Part shown: positions 16,433 to 25,463 of the stretch, piece by piece
Numbering within the stretch: position 1 is the first letter of the stretch
Layout: each line of letters starts with the position of its first letter
NCBI RefSeq assembly: GCF_009789235.1
Contig: NZ_WSTB01000002.1
Location: 62,001 to 126,000 of the forward strand
Direction: 5' to 3'
DNA length: 64,000 bases
From: Flavobacterium hydrocarbonoxydans
GTDB lineage: Bacteria; Bacteroidota; Bacteroidia; Flavobacteriales; Flavobacteriaceae
Made by a program: the position numbers and the translations under genes
Notes under the pieces: model-generated
What the model was told of the DNA's origin: nothing
What the model saw: the letters and a program-made list of their open reading frames with translations, nothing else
Database searches by the model: none

Positions 16433-16665
16433 AAATAGCAAAAATTGAAGTATTTACATCAAATTTTCTTTATTATATATTCGATGGTATTTATTTGAGA
16501 TGGTAAATATAGTAATAAAAATAGCCTCAAAAATTCGTGTTAACGGTAATTTAATCTGGTAACAATTTGATAATCTACACAACACAAAAAGATAACAAGT
16601 GCCTAACACGAACTTTACACTGCGTTTCTTTCTTTGCACCAAAATAAATCAAACACACACACAGA

Positions 16666-19452
16666 ATGAAATTCAATTTAAAATTTCTATTTATTACATT
16701 ATTTATTTGCGCTATTTCGATGGCTCAAAACAAAGGTACGATTTCTGGGGTTTTAACCGACAAAGAAACAAACAATGAAGCGTTGCCTTTTGCCAATGTA
16801 TTGATTAAAGGAACAAACATTAGCACTAATACTGATATTGACGGAAAATATTCGTTGACTGTTAACCCAGGAAGCTACATCCTTATTTTTAGCTTTATAG
16901 GGTATGAATCTGTAGAAAAACCGGTAACTGTTGCTGCCGGAGAAACTCTAACTGTAAATCAAGTTCTTACTTCAGGAAGTTTTACCCTAAAAGATGTAGT
17001 GGTAAAATCGACTGCCAGCAAAGAAAAAGAAACCGCTCTTTTATTAGACCAGAAAAATGCTGTTGTCATCAAACAAAGTATTGGAGCACAGGAAATGTCA
17101 AGAAAAGGCGTTAGCGATGTAGAGGATGGTTTGACAAAAGTAACCGGAATTACTAAAGTTGACGGAAGAGGTTTATTTATTAGAGGTTTGGAAGACCGTT
17201 ATAACAATTTGTTAGTAAACGATTTACAGACTCCTTCAAACAGTCCGTTCAAAAAAATTATTCCATTAGATTTATTTCCTACTGATATCGTTGGGGTTTT
17301 GAATATCTACAAAACTTTCAATCCTAATATCTCTGGAGATTTTGCAGGAGGAACTGTAAATATCGAAACTTCTCAGCCTAAAAACATTACCAAACTGAAT
17401 GTAGGTTTTGGTTACACAACAAACAATAATCTTAAAAAATTCCTTCTTTCAGATGATGCAAATTCTACTAAAGGAACTTTTGGATTAAATGGTGACGATA
17501 GAGAATTACCTGGTGTATTTGGTTCTGTTCCTAATGGAAAAAAACTATCTCCAGACGAATATAATAATGCGTATGGCGATAAAAACTGGGATGTTGATCA
17601 AACAGCAAGTCCTTTGAACTCAAGTATTGGTTTTTTACATTCACAAAAATTCAATCTTGAGAAAGAAAGAAACATCAGTTACATTATGTCTATTAATTTT
17701 GACAACAAATACCTTTTTAGAGAAGGTGTTGAAAGAACTTTCAACTTAGGTCAGGGTAATTACGACAATAATTTATTAACTACCCAATATTCTTATCAAA
17801 CCACTTTTTCTGGTTTAGCAGGTTTGAAATATAAAACAAACCGATTGAACTTAAACTTTACAAGTTTGTTTATTCAGGCTACCGAAAGTATTATTCAGGA
17901 TCAGTTAGGATACACTAATAGTTTAACAAACGTAACTAATAACCTTATTCGAGGAAATCAATTTGAAGAATCAAGATATTGGAATACACAATTGTTTGGA
18001 GATTATAAATTGACAGAAGATGGCAAACATACTTTAAAAGCTGGCGGATCTTATGTGAAAACTGGTTTTCAACAACCAGATAGAAAATTTATCACAGGTC
18101 AGAAATTGAATGATACCGAAATCAATATGTCATACGGCGGAAACAACTTAAACCGTCAGTATCTTGATGTAAACGGAAACTTTTATTTCTCTGCACTTGC
18201 CGAATATAATTTAAAATTTGGAGATAAAGAAAAACAAAACAACTTGTCTATCGGTTACAATAATTACCTAAACGACATGGAATCCAGCTACCGTTTCTTT
18301 TCAGGAAGGAGAAACATCGACAAAAACTATACAGCAGACTTAAATACTATTAGTTCTCAAATTAATGACGATATCAACAATGGAATTTTGTATGTTCAGG
18401 AAGAATCTAATGGTGATTACAAAGTAAAACTGAACCAATTTGTGAATGCTGGGTATTTCAATTTATTTTGGACTTTTGGAGAAAAATGGGATGTAAACGC
18501 AGGTCTTAGAGCAGAAAATTCTACTCGTGAAATTAAATACAGAGAACAAGGTGATCCGTTTGGAAGTGCTTACCGCAAAAAAACAGATGAAAATTTAGAT
18601 TTTCTTCCTTCGTTAAATGCAAAATATGCTTTGAACGAAAAAAGCAATCTTCGTGCCTCAGTAACCAAAACTATTACAAGACCTGTTGCCATGGAATTAT
18701 TACCTATCAATTACATTAATCCAGACGGAACTTCAGTAAGTGGTAATGCAAATTTATTGAACAGTAATAATTACAACGTAGATTTTAAATACGAATTGTT
18801 CCCAAACAACAAAGAGTTATTCGCTATTGGAGCTTTTGGAAAAATGATTGAAAATCCTATTGAAAGAGTTTTCAAACCAACAGCTAACAGTGGAGGTCAA
18901 ATTATTACTTTCAAAAATTCTGAGGAAGCACTTATTTATGGTGTTGAAATCGAAATGATTTTATCAGGAAACAGAATCAGCGAGTCGTTATCAAACTTTA
19001 GCCTTGGTTTCAATACTTCATTAATGGATACTGATGTTACAATTGATTTAACAAAACAAGGTAACGAATTAGAAAATAGCAAAAGTCGAAAACTTCAGGG
19101 AGCTTCAAACTGGATGATAAATTCAGATTTAAAATATGACTTTACATTAAACAACGATTGGAAAAACACCATGACATTAGCTTACAATGTTTACGGAGAC
19201 AGAATATTTGCAGTAGGTTCGTCAGGAATTGATCATATCTACGAAAAATCATTTAGCAAATTAGATTTTATCTGGACAAGTACCCTTTCAAAAAACATCG
19301 AAGTAAAATTTGCAGCAGAGAATTTACTTAATCCGTATTACAGAAAAGAATTAGGAAAAAACAGCACCATCAACATTACTGAAGATTCATTAGTACTTCG
19401 TGAATACAAAAGAGGAGTTGGTTTCTCAGTAAATCTTGGATATACTTTTTAA
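16666..19452 (+). CDS. TonB-dependent receptor with CarboxypepD_reg-like domain
   Basis: This 928-residue outer-membrane receptor imports a ligand using TonB energy. A signal peptide (about 1-20, A-I-S-M-A-Q) leads to a CarboxypepD_reg-like beta-sandwich (about 25-110: G-T-I-S-G-V-L-T-D-K-E-T ... F-S-F-I-G-Y-E-S). A plug domain (about 120-240: I-R-G-L-E-D-R-Y-N-N-L-L-V-N-D) and a 22-strand barrel ending V-N-L-G-Y-T-F follow. Downstream are a beta-helix lipoprotein and a T9SS-sorted small protein, so it may be part of a surface uptake complex. It is divergent from the PhoB-like regulator, which hints at phosphate control. The substrate is unknown. Confidence 0.92.
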   Translation: MKFNLKFLFITLFICAISMAQNKGTISGVLTDKETNNEALPFANVLIKGTNISTNTDIDGKYSLTVNPGSYILIFSFIGYESVEKPVTVAAGETLTVNQVLTSGSFTLKDVVVKSTASKEKETALLLDQKNAVVIKQSIGAQEMSRKGVSDVEDGLTKVTGITKVDGRGLFIRGLEDRYNNLLVNDLQTPSNSPFKKIIPLDLFPTDIVGVLNIYKTFNPNISGDFAGGTVNIETSQPKNITKLNVGFGYTTNNNLKKFLLSDDANSTKGTFGLNGDDRELPGVFGSVPNGKKLSPDEYNNAYGDKNWDVDQTASPLNSSIGFLHSQKFNLEKERNISYIMSINFDNKYLFREGVERTFNLGQGNYDNNLLTTQYSYQTTFSGLAGLKYKTNRLNLNFTSLFIQATESIIQDQLGYTNSLTNVTNNLIRGNQFEESRYWNTQLFGDYKLTEDGKHTLKAGGSYVKTGFQQPDRKFITGQKLNDTEINMSYGGNNLNRQYLDVNGNFYFSALAEYNLKFGDKEKQNNLSIGYNNYLNDMESSYRFFSGRRNIDKNYTADLNTISSQINDDINNGILYVQEESNGDYKVKLNQFVNAGYFNLFWTFGEKWDVNAGLRAENSTREIKYREQGDPFGSAYRKKTDENLDFLPSLNAKYALNEKSNLRASVTKTITRPVAMELLPINYINPDGTSVSGNANLLNSNNYNVDFKYELFPNNKELFAIGAFGKMIENPIERVFKPTANSGGQIITFKNSEEALIYGVEIEMILSGNRISESLSNFSLGFNTSLMDTDVTIDLTKQGNELENSKSRKLQGASNWMINSDLKYDFTLNNDWKNTMTLAYNVYGDRIFAVGSSGIDHIYEKSFSKLDFIWTSTLSKNIEVKFAAENLLNPYYRKELGKNSTINITEDSLVLREYKRGVGFSVNLGYTF

Positions 19453-19480
19453 GACAAAAGTCTAAAAAACAAAAAGTCTA

Positions 19481-19526
19481 AAATCGTTAATCTTAAATCT
19501 AATCGCAGATTTTTGATTAACGATTT
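19481..19526 (+). terminator. hairpin after the TonB receptor gene
   Basis: AAATCGTTAATC (19481-19492) pairs with GATTAACGATTT (19515-19526), with more pairing inside (AAATCT/AGATTT). Ts follow only weakly. It is built from the TCTAAAAT-type words that recur in this window. Confidence 0.5.
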
Positions 19527-19684
19527 TTGATTTTAGATAGTATAAGTCGAAAGAACAAATATCCATCAAAACCAAATCTAAAATCTAAAATCAATTCAAA
19601 CACATAACATAAAATTTACGTTCAGTTGATTGTTATATAATACTTTGATAACAATTAGCTAACTAAATTTCAGAACTGCGACAG

Positions 19685-19692
19685 TACTTTTG
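19685..19692 (+). promoter_or_regulatory. -7 element (TACTTTTG)
   Basis: TACTTTTG fits TAnnTTTG and lies 48 bases before the lipoprotein ATG, suggesting that the lipoprotein has its own promoter separate from the TonB receptor. Confidence 0.5.
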
Positions 19693-19740
19693 ACTTAAAT
19701 AATAACACAAAAAAAAACTATAATTTAAAATCATTAAAAA

Positions 19741-20940
19741 ATGAAAAAATTAGTATTCAGTCTTTCATTATTAAGCTTAATTTTCGCAAGTTGTTCTTCT
19801 AGCGATGACGATGTTGTAACGCCTCCAACAGCAGGTTCAGGTGAAATCACCGGAGACATTACTGCTTCAAAAACATATATCAAAGGAACTTACACACTTA
19901 GTGGTACAGTAAGAGTAAAAAATGGTGCTACTTTAACTTTTGAAGCAGGATCTACAATTACTGCTGACGTAACAAATGGTACAGACGTATTATTAGTTGA
20001 AAAAGGTGGTCTTTTAAATATTGCTGGTACTGCTGCAGAACCAGTTGTTTTTACTGAAAAATCTAAAACTGCAGGATCTTGGGGTGGAATTATCTTATTT
20101 GGTGATGCTCCAATCGTTTCAGGAAAAACTGCTGACGGAACTCCTATTACTACTGCAACTTCAGAAGACGGAACAAATATTGTTTACGGAGGTTCAAATG
20201 CTACTCACAGCAGTGGATCTTTAAAATATGCTCGCGTAGAATATGCTGGTAAAAAAATCCTTGACGGAAACTCAGAAATGAATGGATTCTCATTCTACGC
20301 TGTAGGTTCTGGAACAGTTTTAGAAAACCTTGTATCATACAAAGGTGCTGATGACGGTTTCGAATTTTACGGTGGAACTGTAAGTGCTAAAAACTTAATT
20401 TCTTACGGAAATACAGATGATTCTTTTGACTGGCAAGACGGATGGCAAGGTCAGGCAAACACAAACTGGTTTGCTTACCAAACAGGTGCTGGAAACTTCG
20501 GAATGGAAATTGAAGCAAAAAGTGTTAACAACGCATTCTTCCCTAAAGTTTCTAACATTACTTTAAGAAGAGCTCCAAACACTCCAACTGAAGCTGGAAA
20601 CCCAACAGAAATTGATGCAATCCAATTCAAAAAAGAAGGAAACGGAGAATACTCAAATGTTGTAATTTCAGGATATACAAATACAGCTGGTACAACAACT
20701 GCAGTTGCTGTTAGAATTCAGGAAGCTGCTACAAATACAAATCAGGTAGCAGGTGGTAAAATCAAAATGTTGAATGTAAAAATTGCTGATGCAGCTACTG
20801 CTTCATGGGGAGTAGGTGCAACTGGTTTTACTGTTGCTTTCCCTGACGGAAATTTTACAACTGGTGCTGCAACTGGAGCTGCATTAACTCCTGGAGCTTG
20901 GGCAATTGTTGACGGTGTAAACTTATTAGAAAAACTATAA
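19741..20940 (+). CDS. surface lipoprotein with right-handed beta-helix character
   Basis: The 399-residue protein starts with a lipoprotein signal (L-I-F-A-S-C, lipidated Cys18). The next residues, S-S-S-D-D-D, resemble the acidic lipoprotein export signals that send lipoproteins to the cell surface in Flavobacteriaceae. The body repeats short strands with G-x-L and G-T turns (G-A-T-L-T-F-E-A-G-S-T-I-T-A, G-G-L-L-N-I-A-G-T-A-A-E-P-V-V-F-T), as in parallel beta-helix proteins. It follows a TonB-dependent receptor, so it may be a partner that captures ligand, but it is not a SusD-type protein. Relatives are sometimes labelled multidrug transporter, which the sequence does not support. Confidence 0.85.
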   Translation: MKKLVFSLSLLSLIFASCSSSDDDVVTPPTAGSGEITGDITASKTYIKGTYTLSGTVRVKNGATLTFEAGSTITADVTNGTDVLLVEKGGLLNIAGTAAEPVVFTEKSKTAGSWGGIILFGDAPIVSGKTADGTPITTATSEDGTNIVYGGSNATHSSGSLKYARVEYAGKKILDGNSEMNGFSFYAVGSGTVLENLVSYKGADDGFEFYGGTVSAKNLISYGNTDDSFDWQDGWQGQANTNWFAYQTGAGNFGMEIEAKSVNNAFFPKVSNITLRRAPNTPTEAGNPTEIDAIQFKKEGNGEYSNVVISGYTNTAGTTTAVAVRIQEAATNTNQVAGGKIKMLNVKIADAATASWGVGATGFTVAFPDGNFTTGAATGAALTPGAWAIVDGVNLLEKL

Positions 20941-20961
20941 GACACTCACTTATAAATTGTT

Positions 20962-20995
20962 AAAAACATCCTAAAATTTTAGGATGTTTTTTTTT
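20962..20995 (+). terminator. strong Rho-independent terminator
   Basis: AAAAACATCCTAAAA pairs with its exact complement across 20962-20990, and nine Ts start within the 3' arm. It ends the lipoprotein transcript, though some read-through into the T9SS protein is possible. Confidence 0.85.
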
Positions 20996-21046
20996 GGCGT
21001 AATTTTTGAAAACTTTTTTGTATATTTACTAAACTAAAATTACGCG

Positions 21047-21385
21047 ATGGCAAAAAACTACTTTTATATTACATTCTTACTGGCTTTTTTCTTTACCCTG
21101 AGTGTTTCGGCTCAAGATGGTAAACAATTAGCAAAACCTCAGGACGCTACAGGTATTGAGGGTCTAAGTATGTATCCTAATCCCGTTACCAGCGGAAAAG
21201 TGTACATCACCTCAAAAAATGACTTAGAAAAAGAAATCGTGATTTTTGATGTTTTAGGAAAAAAAGTATTGCAAACGCATATAAGCTCAAAAGAACTTAA
21301 TGTTTCTGATTTAACTCCTGGTGTTTATATTATTAAAATTAGTGAAGAAAACGCATCAGCAACCCGAAAATTAATTGTCAGGTAA
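21047..21385 (+). CDS. small T9SS type A sorting domain protein
   Basis: The 112-residue protein is a signal peptide (about 1-22, S-V-S-A-Q) plus an almost bare type IX secretion C-terminal domain. The domain shows the usual marks: M-Y-P-N-P-V at its start, I-V-I-F-D-V-L-G-K-K-V in the middle, L-T-P-G-V-Y-I-I-K-I near the end and K-L-I-V-R at the terminus. Such domains normally guide large passengers across the outer membrane. Here only about 15 residues precede the domain. It lies between two strong terminators, so it is its own transcription unit. Confidence 0.88.
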   Translation: MAKNYFYITFLLAFFFTLSVSAQDGKQLAKPQDATGIEGLSMYPNPVTSGKVYITSKNDLEKEIVIFDVLGKKVLQTHISSKELNVSDLTPGVYIIKISEENASATRKLIVR

Positions 21386-21402
21386 AGATTTAAAATATAT
21401 CT

Positions 21403-21432
21403 AAAGCTCCAAAATAACATTGGAGCTTTTTT
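21403..21432 (+). terminator. Rho-independent terminator after the T9SS protein
   Basis: AAAGCTCCAA (21403-21412) pairs perfectly with TTGGAGCTTT (21420-21429) and is followed by Ts. Confidence 0.85.
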
Positions 21433-21458
21433 ATTGCCTTTACATTCTCTCAATTATT

Positions 21459-21466
21459 TACCTTTG
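21459..21466 (+). promoter_or_regulatory. -33/-7 promoter of the acyltransferase gene
   Basis: TACCTTTG at 21459 has a TTG 22 bases upstream at 21434-21436, fitting the Bacteroidota TTG-N(about 19-22)-TAnnTTTG pattern. The TTG that opens the longest frame is therefore better read as the -33 element than as a start codon. Confidence 0.6.
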
Positions 21467-21478
21467 CAAAAAAAAGTT

Positions 21479-22459
21479 TTGATTACAGCCAGCGATATAT
21501 TTACGATTTCGAGTCAGAAACAATTTGAAAAAATAGCACTAAAAGTGTTTCGTTTCCAGCACGAAAACAATAAAGTATATCGTGACTTTTGTGATTTTTT
21601 GAAAATCAATCCGCAACAAGTAAAATCATTAGAACAAATTCCTTTTTTACCTATTCAGTTTTTCAAAAGTCATCAAGTGGTTTCAAACGAAAATCTTCCC
21701 GAAGTTACTTTTACCAGTTCTGGAACAACCGGAATGGTGACCAGCAGACATTTGGTTACAGATGTTTCGCTTTACGAAGAAAGTTACCGAAATGGCTTCT
21801 CACAATTTTATGGCAATATCGAAGATTATGTTGTTTTAGCGCTTTTGCCGTCTTATCTCGAACGTGATGGCTCATCGCTTATTTACATGGTCGAAGATTT
21901 AATAAAACTATCCAATCAGCCTGAAAGCGGGTTTTATTTGCACAATCACGACGACCTAATCAAAAAACTTACTGCTTTGGATGAATCGGGTCAAAACACC
22001 ATTTTGATTGGTGTAACCTACGCTTTATTAGATTTGATTGAAAAACATCAATTTCAACTCCAAAATACCATTATTATGGAAACAGGCGGAATGAAAGGCA
22101 AAAGAAAAGAAATGATTCGCGAAGAATTACACGCGCAGCTTTGCAAAGGTTTTGGCGTTTCGGCAATCCATTCAGAATACGGAATGACCGAACTTTTAGG
22201 GCAGGCTTATTCTCTGGGCGAAGGTGTTTTTGAATGTCCGTCCTGGATGCATATTCTAGTACGTGATCCCGAAGATGCGCTCACTTACGTGAAAGACGGA
22301 AAAACCGGCGGCATCAACGTCATTGATTTGGCCAACATCAATTCATGTTCTTTTATCGCTACGCAGGATTTAGGCAAAAAAAATCCCAACAACTCTTTTG
22401 AGGTATTGGGACGTTTTGATAATTCTGATATTCGTGGTTGTAATCTGATGGTGATTTGA
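21479..22459 (+). CDS. LuxE/acyl-protein synthetase-like acyltransferase
   Basis: This protein of about 326 residues belongs to the LuxE/PaaK-like adenylate-forming group that activates or transfers acyl chains. The AMP-binding loop is seen as F-T-S-S-G-T-T-G-M-V, and later S-E-Y-G-M-T-E-L-L-G matches the acyl-adenylate motif. The substrate is unknown; relatives often lie near cell-surface synthesis genes. I chose TTG 21479 (L-I-T-A-S-D-I-F) because the promoter elements at 21434-21466 lie inside the longer frame starting at 21434. That leaves a very short leader, so the start is not certain. It converges on the broken toxin gene. Confidence 0.8.
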   Translation: MITASDIFTISSQKQFEKIALKVFRFQHENNKVYRDFCDFLKINPQQVKSLEQIPFLPIQFFKSHQVVSNENLPEVTFTSSGTTGMVTSRHLVTDVSLYEESYRNGFSQFYGNIEDYVVLALLPSYLERDGSSLIYMVEDLIKLSNQPESGFYLHNHDDLIKKLTALDESGQNTILIGVTYALLDLIEKHQFQLQNTIIMETGGMKGKRKEMIREELHAQLCKGFGVSAIHSEYGMTELLGQAYSLGEGVFECPSWMHILVRDPEDALTYVKDGKTGGINVIDLANINSCSFIATQDLGKKNPNNSFEVLGRFDNSDIRGCNLMVI

Positions 22460-22496
22460 AAAAGTTGTGAGTTGTGGGATAAATATCTTAAAACTT

Positions 22497-22751
22497 TCAC
22501 TCGTAAATATCTTTTCGATGCCCTAAATCGATAACATCAATCAATAGTACTTCATCAAATATTTCATAGATAACTCTATAATCACCTACTCTAATTCTAT
22601 AACCGGTCTTCCTTTTAATTTTTTATAACCTTTAGGTCTTGGGTTTTCAGCTAAATCATAAATATGCTTTTTAATAGCGGAGTAATACGGTTCATTAATC
22701 ATTAATTAAAGCTTTTAGAACTTTATTCCTAAATTCAATATTATAAGCCAT
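22497..22751 (-). pseudogene. RelE/ParE family toxin, broken by two frameshifts
   Basis: The minus strand begins M-A-Y-N-I-E-F-R-N-K-V-L-K-A-L-I and continues in a second frame N-E-P-Y-Y-S-A-I-K-K-H-I-Y-D-L-A-E-N-P-R. A third frame gives T-G-Y-R-I-R-V-G-D-Y-R-V-I-Y-E-I-F-D. Together these make a full RelE/ParE-type toxin of about 84 residues. The frame changes lie near 22693-22710 and 22605-22612, each repairable by one base. The start overlaps the antitoxin stop by one base. Either the toxin is dead while the antitoxin survives, or there are two base-call errors. Confidence 0.85.
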
Positions 22752-22957
22752 TACTTAGCCATTTTTCGCTTTTCTTCAATAATTTTAAAAGCCTCTTCAA
22801 TCGAAATTCTAAAACCATCATCATTCCTCTTAGCTTCATCATACAATTTTACATCCTCCAAATCCTCTAATTTTTCCAGAAGTTTATTGTATTGTTTTAT
22901 TGGCAACAAAACCGCAGTTCTATTTCCTTTATCATCTGTTATAAATTGTGTTTTCAT
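22751..22957 (-). CDS. antitoxin, partner of the broken RelE toxin
   Basis: The 68-residue protein reads M-K-T-Q-F-I-T-D-D-K-G-N-R-T-A-V-L-L-P-I-K-Q-Y, a Phd/YefM-like N-terminus (strand, then P-x-x-x-Y). A C-terminal acidic/basic helix (I-S-I-E-E-A-F-K-I-I-E-E-K-R) wraps the toxin in such families. The frame is intact although its toxin partner is frameshifted. A free antitoxin could still repress its own promoter or cross-neutralise related toxins; this is inference. Confidence 0.75.
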   Translation of the reverse strand: MKTQFITDDKGNRTAVLLPIKQYNKLLEKLEDLEDVKLYDEAKRNDDGFRISIEEAFKIIEEKRKMAK

Positions 22958-22990
22958 GATCTAAAATTGTATTCTAGTAAAGTTAAGAAT

Positions 22991-24286
22991 TTATTTTGCT
23001 CTAATCACAAAATAATTTTTCTTTCCACTTTGCAATAACACAAACTGATTATTAATCAAATCATTTGAAGTCAATACAAAATCTTCTTTGATTTTTTCTC
23101 TGTTAACCGAAATTGAATTCGCTGTTAAAGCTCTTCTTGCTTCTCCGTTTGATTTAAAAAAACCTGTTTTTTCATTTAAAACCGAAATAATATCCAAGCC
23201 GTTTTCTAAATCTGCTTTTGCTATTTCAGCCTGCGGAACTCCGTCAAAAACTTCTAAGAAAGTGGTTTCATCCAGTTTCTTCAAATCTTCAGCAGTTGAA
23301 TTTCCAAACAAAATATTCGAAGCCTGAATTGCTTTTTCCAGTTCTTCTTCCGAGTGAACAAAAATCGTAATTTCTTCTGCTAATTTCTTCTGCAAAACTC
23401 TCAAATGCGGAGCTGTTTTATGCTCTTCGATCAAAACATCAATTGTTTCTTTATCTAAAAAAGTAAAGATTTTGATGTATTTCTCAGCGTCAACATCAGT
23501 AGTGTTTACCCAAAATTGGTAAAATTTATAAACCGAAGTTTTATCGGCGTCCAGCCAAACATTTCCGCCTTCAGATTTTCCGAATTTAGAACCGTCTGCT
23601 TTTGTAATTAATGGCGTTGTCAAAGCAAAAGCTTTAGCATTTTCGCCACCCATTCTACGTACTAATTCTGTTCCGGTGGTGATATTTCCCCATTGGTCAG
23701 AACCTCCCATTTGCAGAATACAATTGTTATTTTTGTATAAATGATAAAAATCGTAACCTTGAATCAATTGGTATGTAAACTCAGTAAAAGACATTCCTTC
23801 TCCTTCTCCATTAATTCTTTTCTTAACAGAATCCTTAGCCATCATATAATTTACAGTGATACGTTTTCCAACTTCACGCGCAAAATCAATAAATGAAAAT
23901 TCTTTCATCCAGTCGTAGTTGTTCACCATCACCGGAGCATTTTCTGCAGTTGAATTAAAATCCAGGAAACGAGACAAAACACTTTTGATACCCGCTACGT
24001 TTTTAGCCAAAGTTTCTTCGTTAAGCAAGTTTCTTTCGTCAGATTTTCCGGAAGGATCACCAATCATACCCGTTGCACCACCCACCAAAGCAATTGCTTT
24101 ATGACCCGTTCTGTTCAGGTGAACCAACAAAATAATCTGAACCATACTACCAATATGTAGCGAATCTGCCGTTGGATCAAAACCTATATATGCCGTAGTA
24201 ACTTCCTTAAGCAATTGTTCTTCTGTTCCTGGCATGCTATCATGGTATAACCCGCGCCACTTTAATTCTTCAACTAAATTCTTCAT
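22991..24286 (-). CDS. tyrS: tyrosyl-tRNA synthetase
   Basis: This class I enzyme attaches tyrosine to tRNA-Tyr. In the 431 residues the HIGH motif appears as H-I-G-S, following the tyrosine-site [19 protein letters not shown] comes in the middle and the KMSKS loop is K-F-G-K-S. An S4-type RNA-binding domain closes the protein (about 365-431). Length and motifs match the bacterial TyrRS with the KFGKS variant. Its promoter lies in the gap before the epimerase gene, which is read the other way. Confidence 0.97.
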   Translation of the reverse strand: MKNLVEELKWRGLYHDSMPGTEEQLLKEVTTAYIGFDPTADSLHIGSMVQIILLVHLNRTGHKAIALVGGATGMIGDPSGKSDERNLLNEETLAKNVAGIKSVLSRFLDFNSTAENAPVMVNNYDWMKEFSFIDFAREVGKRITVNYMMAKDSVKKRINGEGEGMSFTEFTYQLIQGYDFYHLYKNNNCILQMGGSDQWGNITTGTELVRRMGGENAKAFALTTPLITKADGSKFGKSEGGNVWLDADKTSVYKFYQFWVNTTDVDAEKYIKIFTFLDKETIDVLIEEHKTAPHLRVLQKKLAEEITIFVHSEEELEKAIQASNILFGNSTAEDLKKLDETTFLEVFDGVPQAEIAKADLENGLDIISVLNEKTGFFKSNGEARRALTANSISVNREKIKEDFVLTSNDLINNQFVLLQSGKKNYFVIRAK

Positions 24287-24355
24287 TTTTTTTCAAATAA
24301 TTTGTGCAAATATAATCAATGGCAATGGCAATGGCAAAAAACAATTACAATGTGA

Positions 24356-24444
24356 TTTGCCACAAAGACACTAAGTCACAAAGAAAATTAAAAGAAATCC
24401 TTTCTGGTAAAAAAAACTTAGCGCCTTTGCGCCTTTGTGGCAAA
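24356..24444. repeat. GCCACAAAG-family inverted repeat
   Basis: TTTGCCACAAAG (24356-24367) pairs perfectly with CTTTGTGGCAAA (24433-24444), and ACTAAG/CTTAG adds inner pairing. Related words recur at 53788-54007 and 54450-54490. It ends 18 bases before the epimerase ATG and so overlaps its promoter/leader. A 3 x 6-bp run of AATGGC lies next to it at 24318-24336. Confidence 0.75.
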
Positions 24445-24461
24445 ATCGGTATCTTTACAAA

Positions 24462-25463
24462 ATGGTATTAGTAACAGGAGGAACCGGTTTAGTTGGCGCG
24501 CATTTACTGCTTCATTTAATTGAAAATGGGTCAACTTTACGGGCTATTTATCGAAATGAAAAACTGATCCTGAAAACAAAATCGGTTTTTGAATTGTATA
24601 AAAAAGCTGATTTGTTTGACAAAATAGAATGGCTCGAAGCCGATATTTTAGACATTCCTTCTCTTGAAATTGCTTTTGTTGGTATTGAATATGTTTATCA
24701 CTGTGCTGCACTTATTTCTTTTGATCCAAAAGACGAAGAATTACTTCGAAAAACGAATATTGAAGGAACTGCCAATATGGTTAATTTTGCTATTGCAAAG
24801 CAAATAAAGAAATTCTGCTACGTAAGTTCGATCGCTGCTTTAGGAGATTTAGCACCACATGAAAGCTACATTACCGAAGAAACCGACTGGAATCCTGAAA
24901 AACCGCATAGTGATTACGCCATCTCAAAATACGGTGCCGAAATGGAAGTCTGGCGTGCTGTTCAGGAAGGTTTGGATATTATTATTGTAAATCCGGGCGT
25001 TATTTTAGGTCCAATTCCGAAATCTGGTAACTGGGAAAAAGGAAGTGGTGAATTGTATCAAAAAGTCGCCAATGGTCTTTCGTTCTACACCCTCGGAAGT
25101 ACTGGTTTTATTGCTGTAACAGATGTGGTGAAAATTATTTTCGAATTGATGAAAAGCGACATCAAAAACGAACGATTTACATTAATTGCAGATAATATTA
25201 TTTTTAAGGATATTCTGAATACTATAGCAGATACTTTAAAAGTAAAAAAACCACACCTCCATGCAAAACCGTTATTTATGAATTTTCTCTGGATAGCTGA
25301 CGGTATATTTTCGACTTTATTTTTCCAGAAAAGAAGCATTACCAAAGCAACTGCAAAAGCTTCTTATTCTAAAAATCTGTATTCGAATGAAAAAATAAAA
25401 ACCGCTCTGGGAACGGTTTTTTTAGATGTACACGAATACATAAGAGAAGTTTCGAAGTTATAA
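24462..25463 (+). CDS. NAD-dependent epimerase/dehydratase (extended SDR)
   Basis: This 333-residue member of the extended short-chain dehydrogenases opens with V-T-G-G-T-G-L-V-G (NAD(P) Rossmann loop). It has the S-S-I-A-A-L-G segment and the catalytic Y-A-I-S-K motif. I chose the ATG at 24462 because the fold begins directly there; the longer frame reads into the upstream repeat. Relatives include dihydroflavonol-4-reductase-like and nucleoside-diphosphate-sugar enzymes, and the substrate is unclear. Its stop codon abuts the end of the convergent DUF4296 gene with no gap. Confidence 0.9.
   Translation: MVLVTGGTGLVGAHLLLHLIENGSTLRAIYRNEKLILKTKSVFELYKKADLFDKIEWLEADILDIPSLEIAFVGIEYVYHCAALISFDPKDEELLRKTNIEGTANMVNFAIAKQIKKFCYVSSIAALGDLAPHESYITEETDWNPEKPHSDYAISKYGAEMEVWRAVQEGLDIIIVNPGVILGPIPKSGNWEKGSGELYQKVANGLSFYTLGSTGFIAVTDVVKIIFELMKSDIKNERFTLIADNIIFKDILNTIADTLKVKKPHLHAKPLFMNFLWIADGIFSTLFFQKRSITKATAKASYSKNLYSNEKIKTALGTVFLDVHEYIREVSKL

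Noticed and set aside
16454..16642. 62-codon minus-strand ORF in the divergent promoter region of the TonB receptor
   Set aside because: No family features; the region is better explained as regulatory DNA between the response regulator and the receptor.
25398..25423. Terminator-like hairpin (AAAACCG / CGGTTTT plus Ts) inside the end of the epimerase gene
   Set aside because: It is a 7-bp stem within coding sequence; it may help end the transcript but cannot be told from chance.
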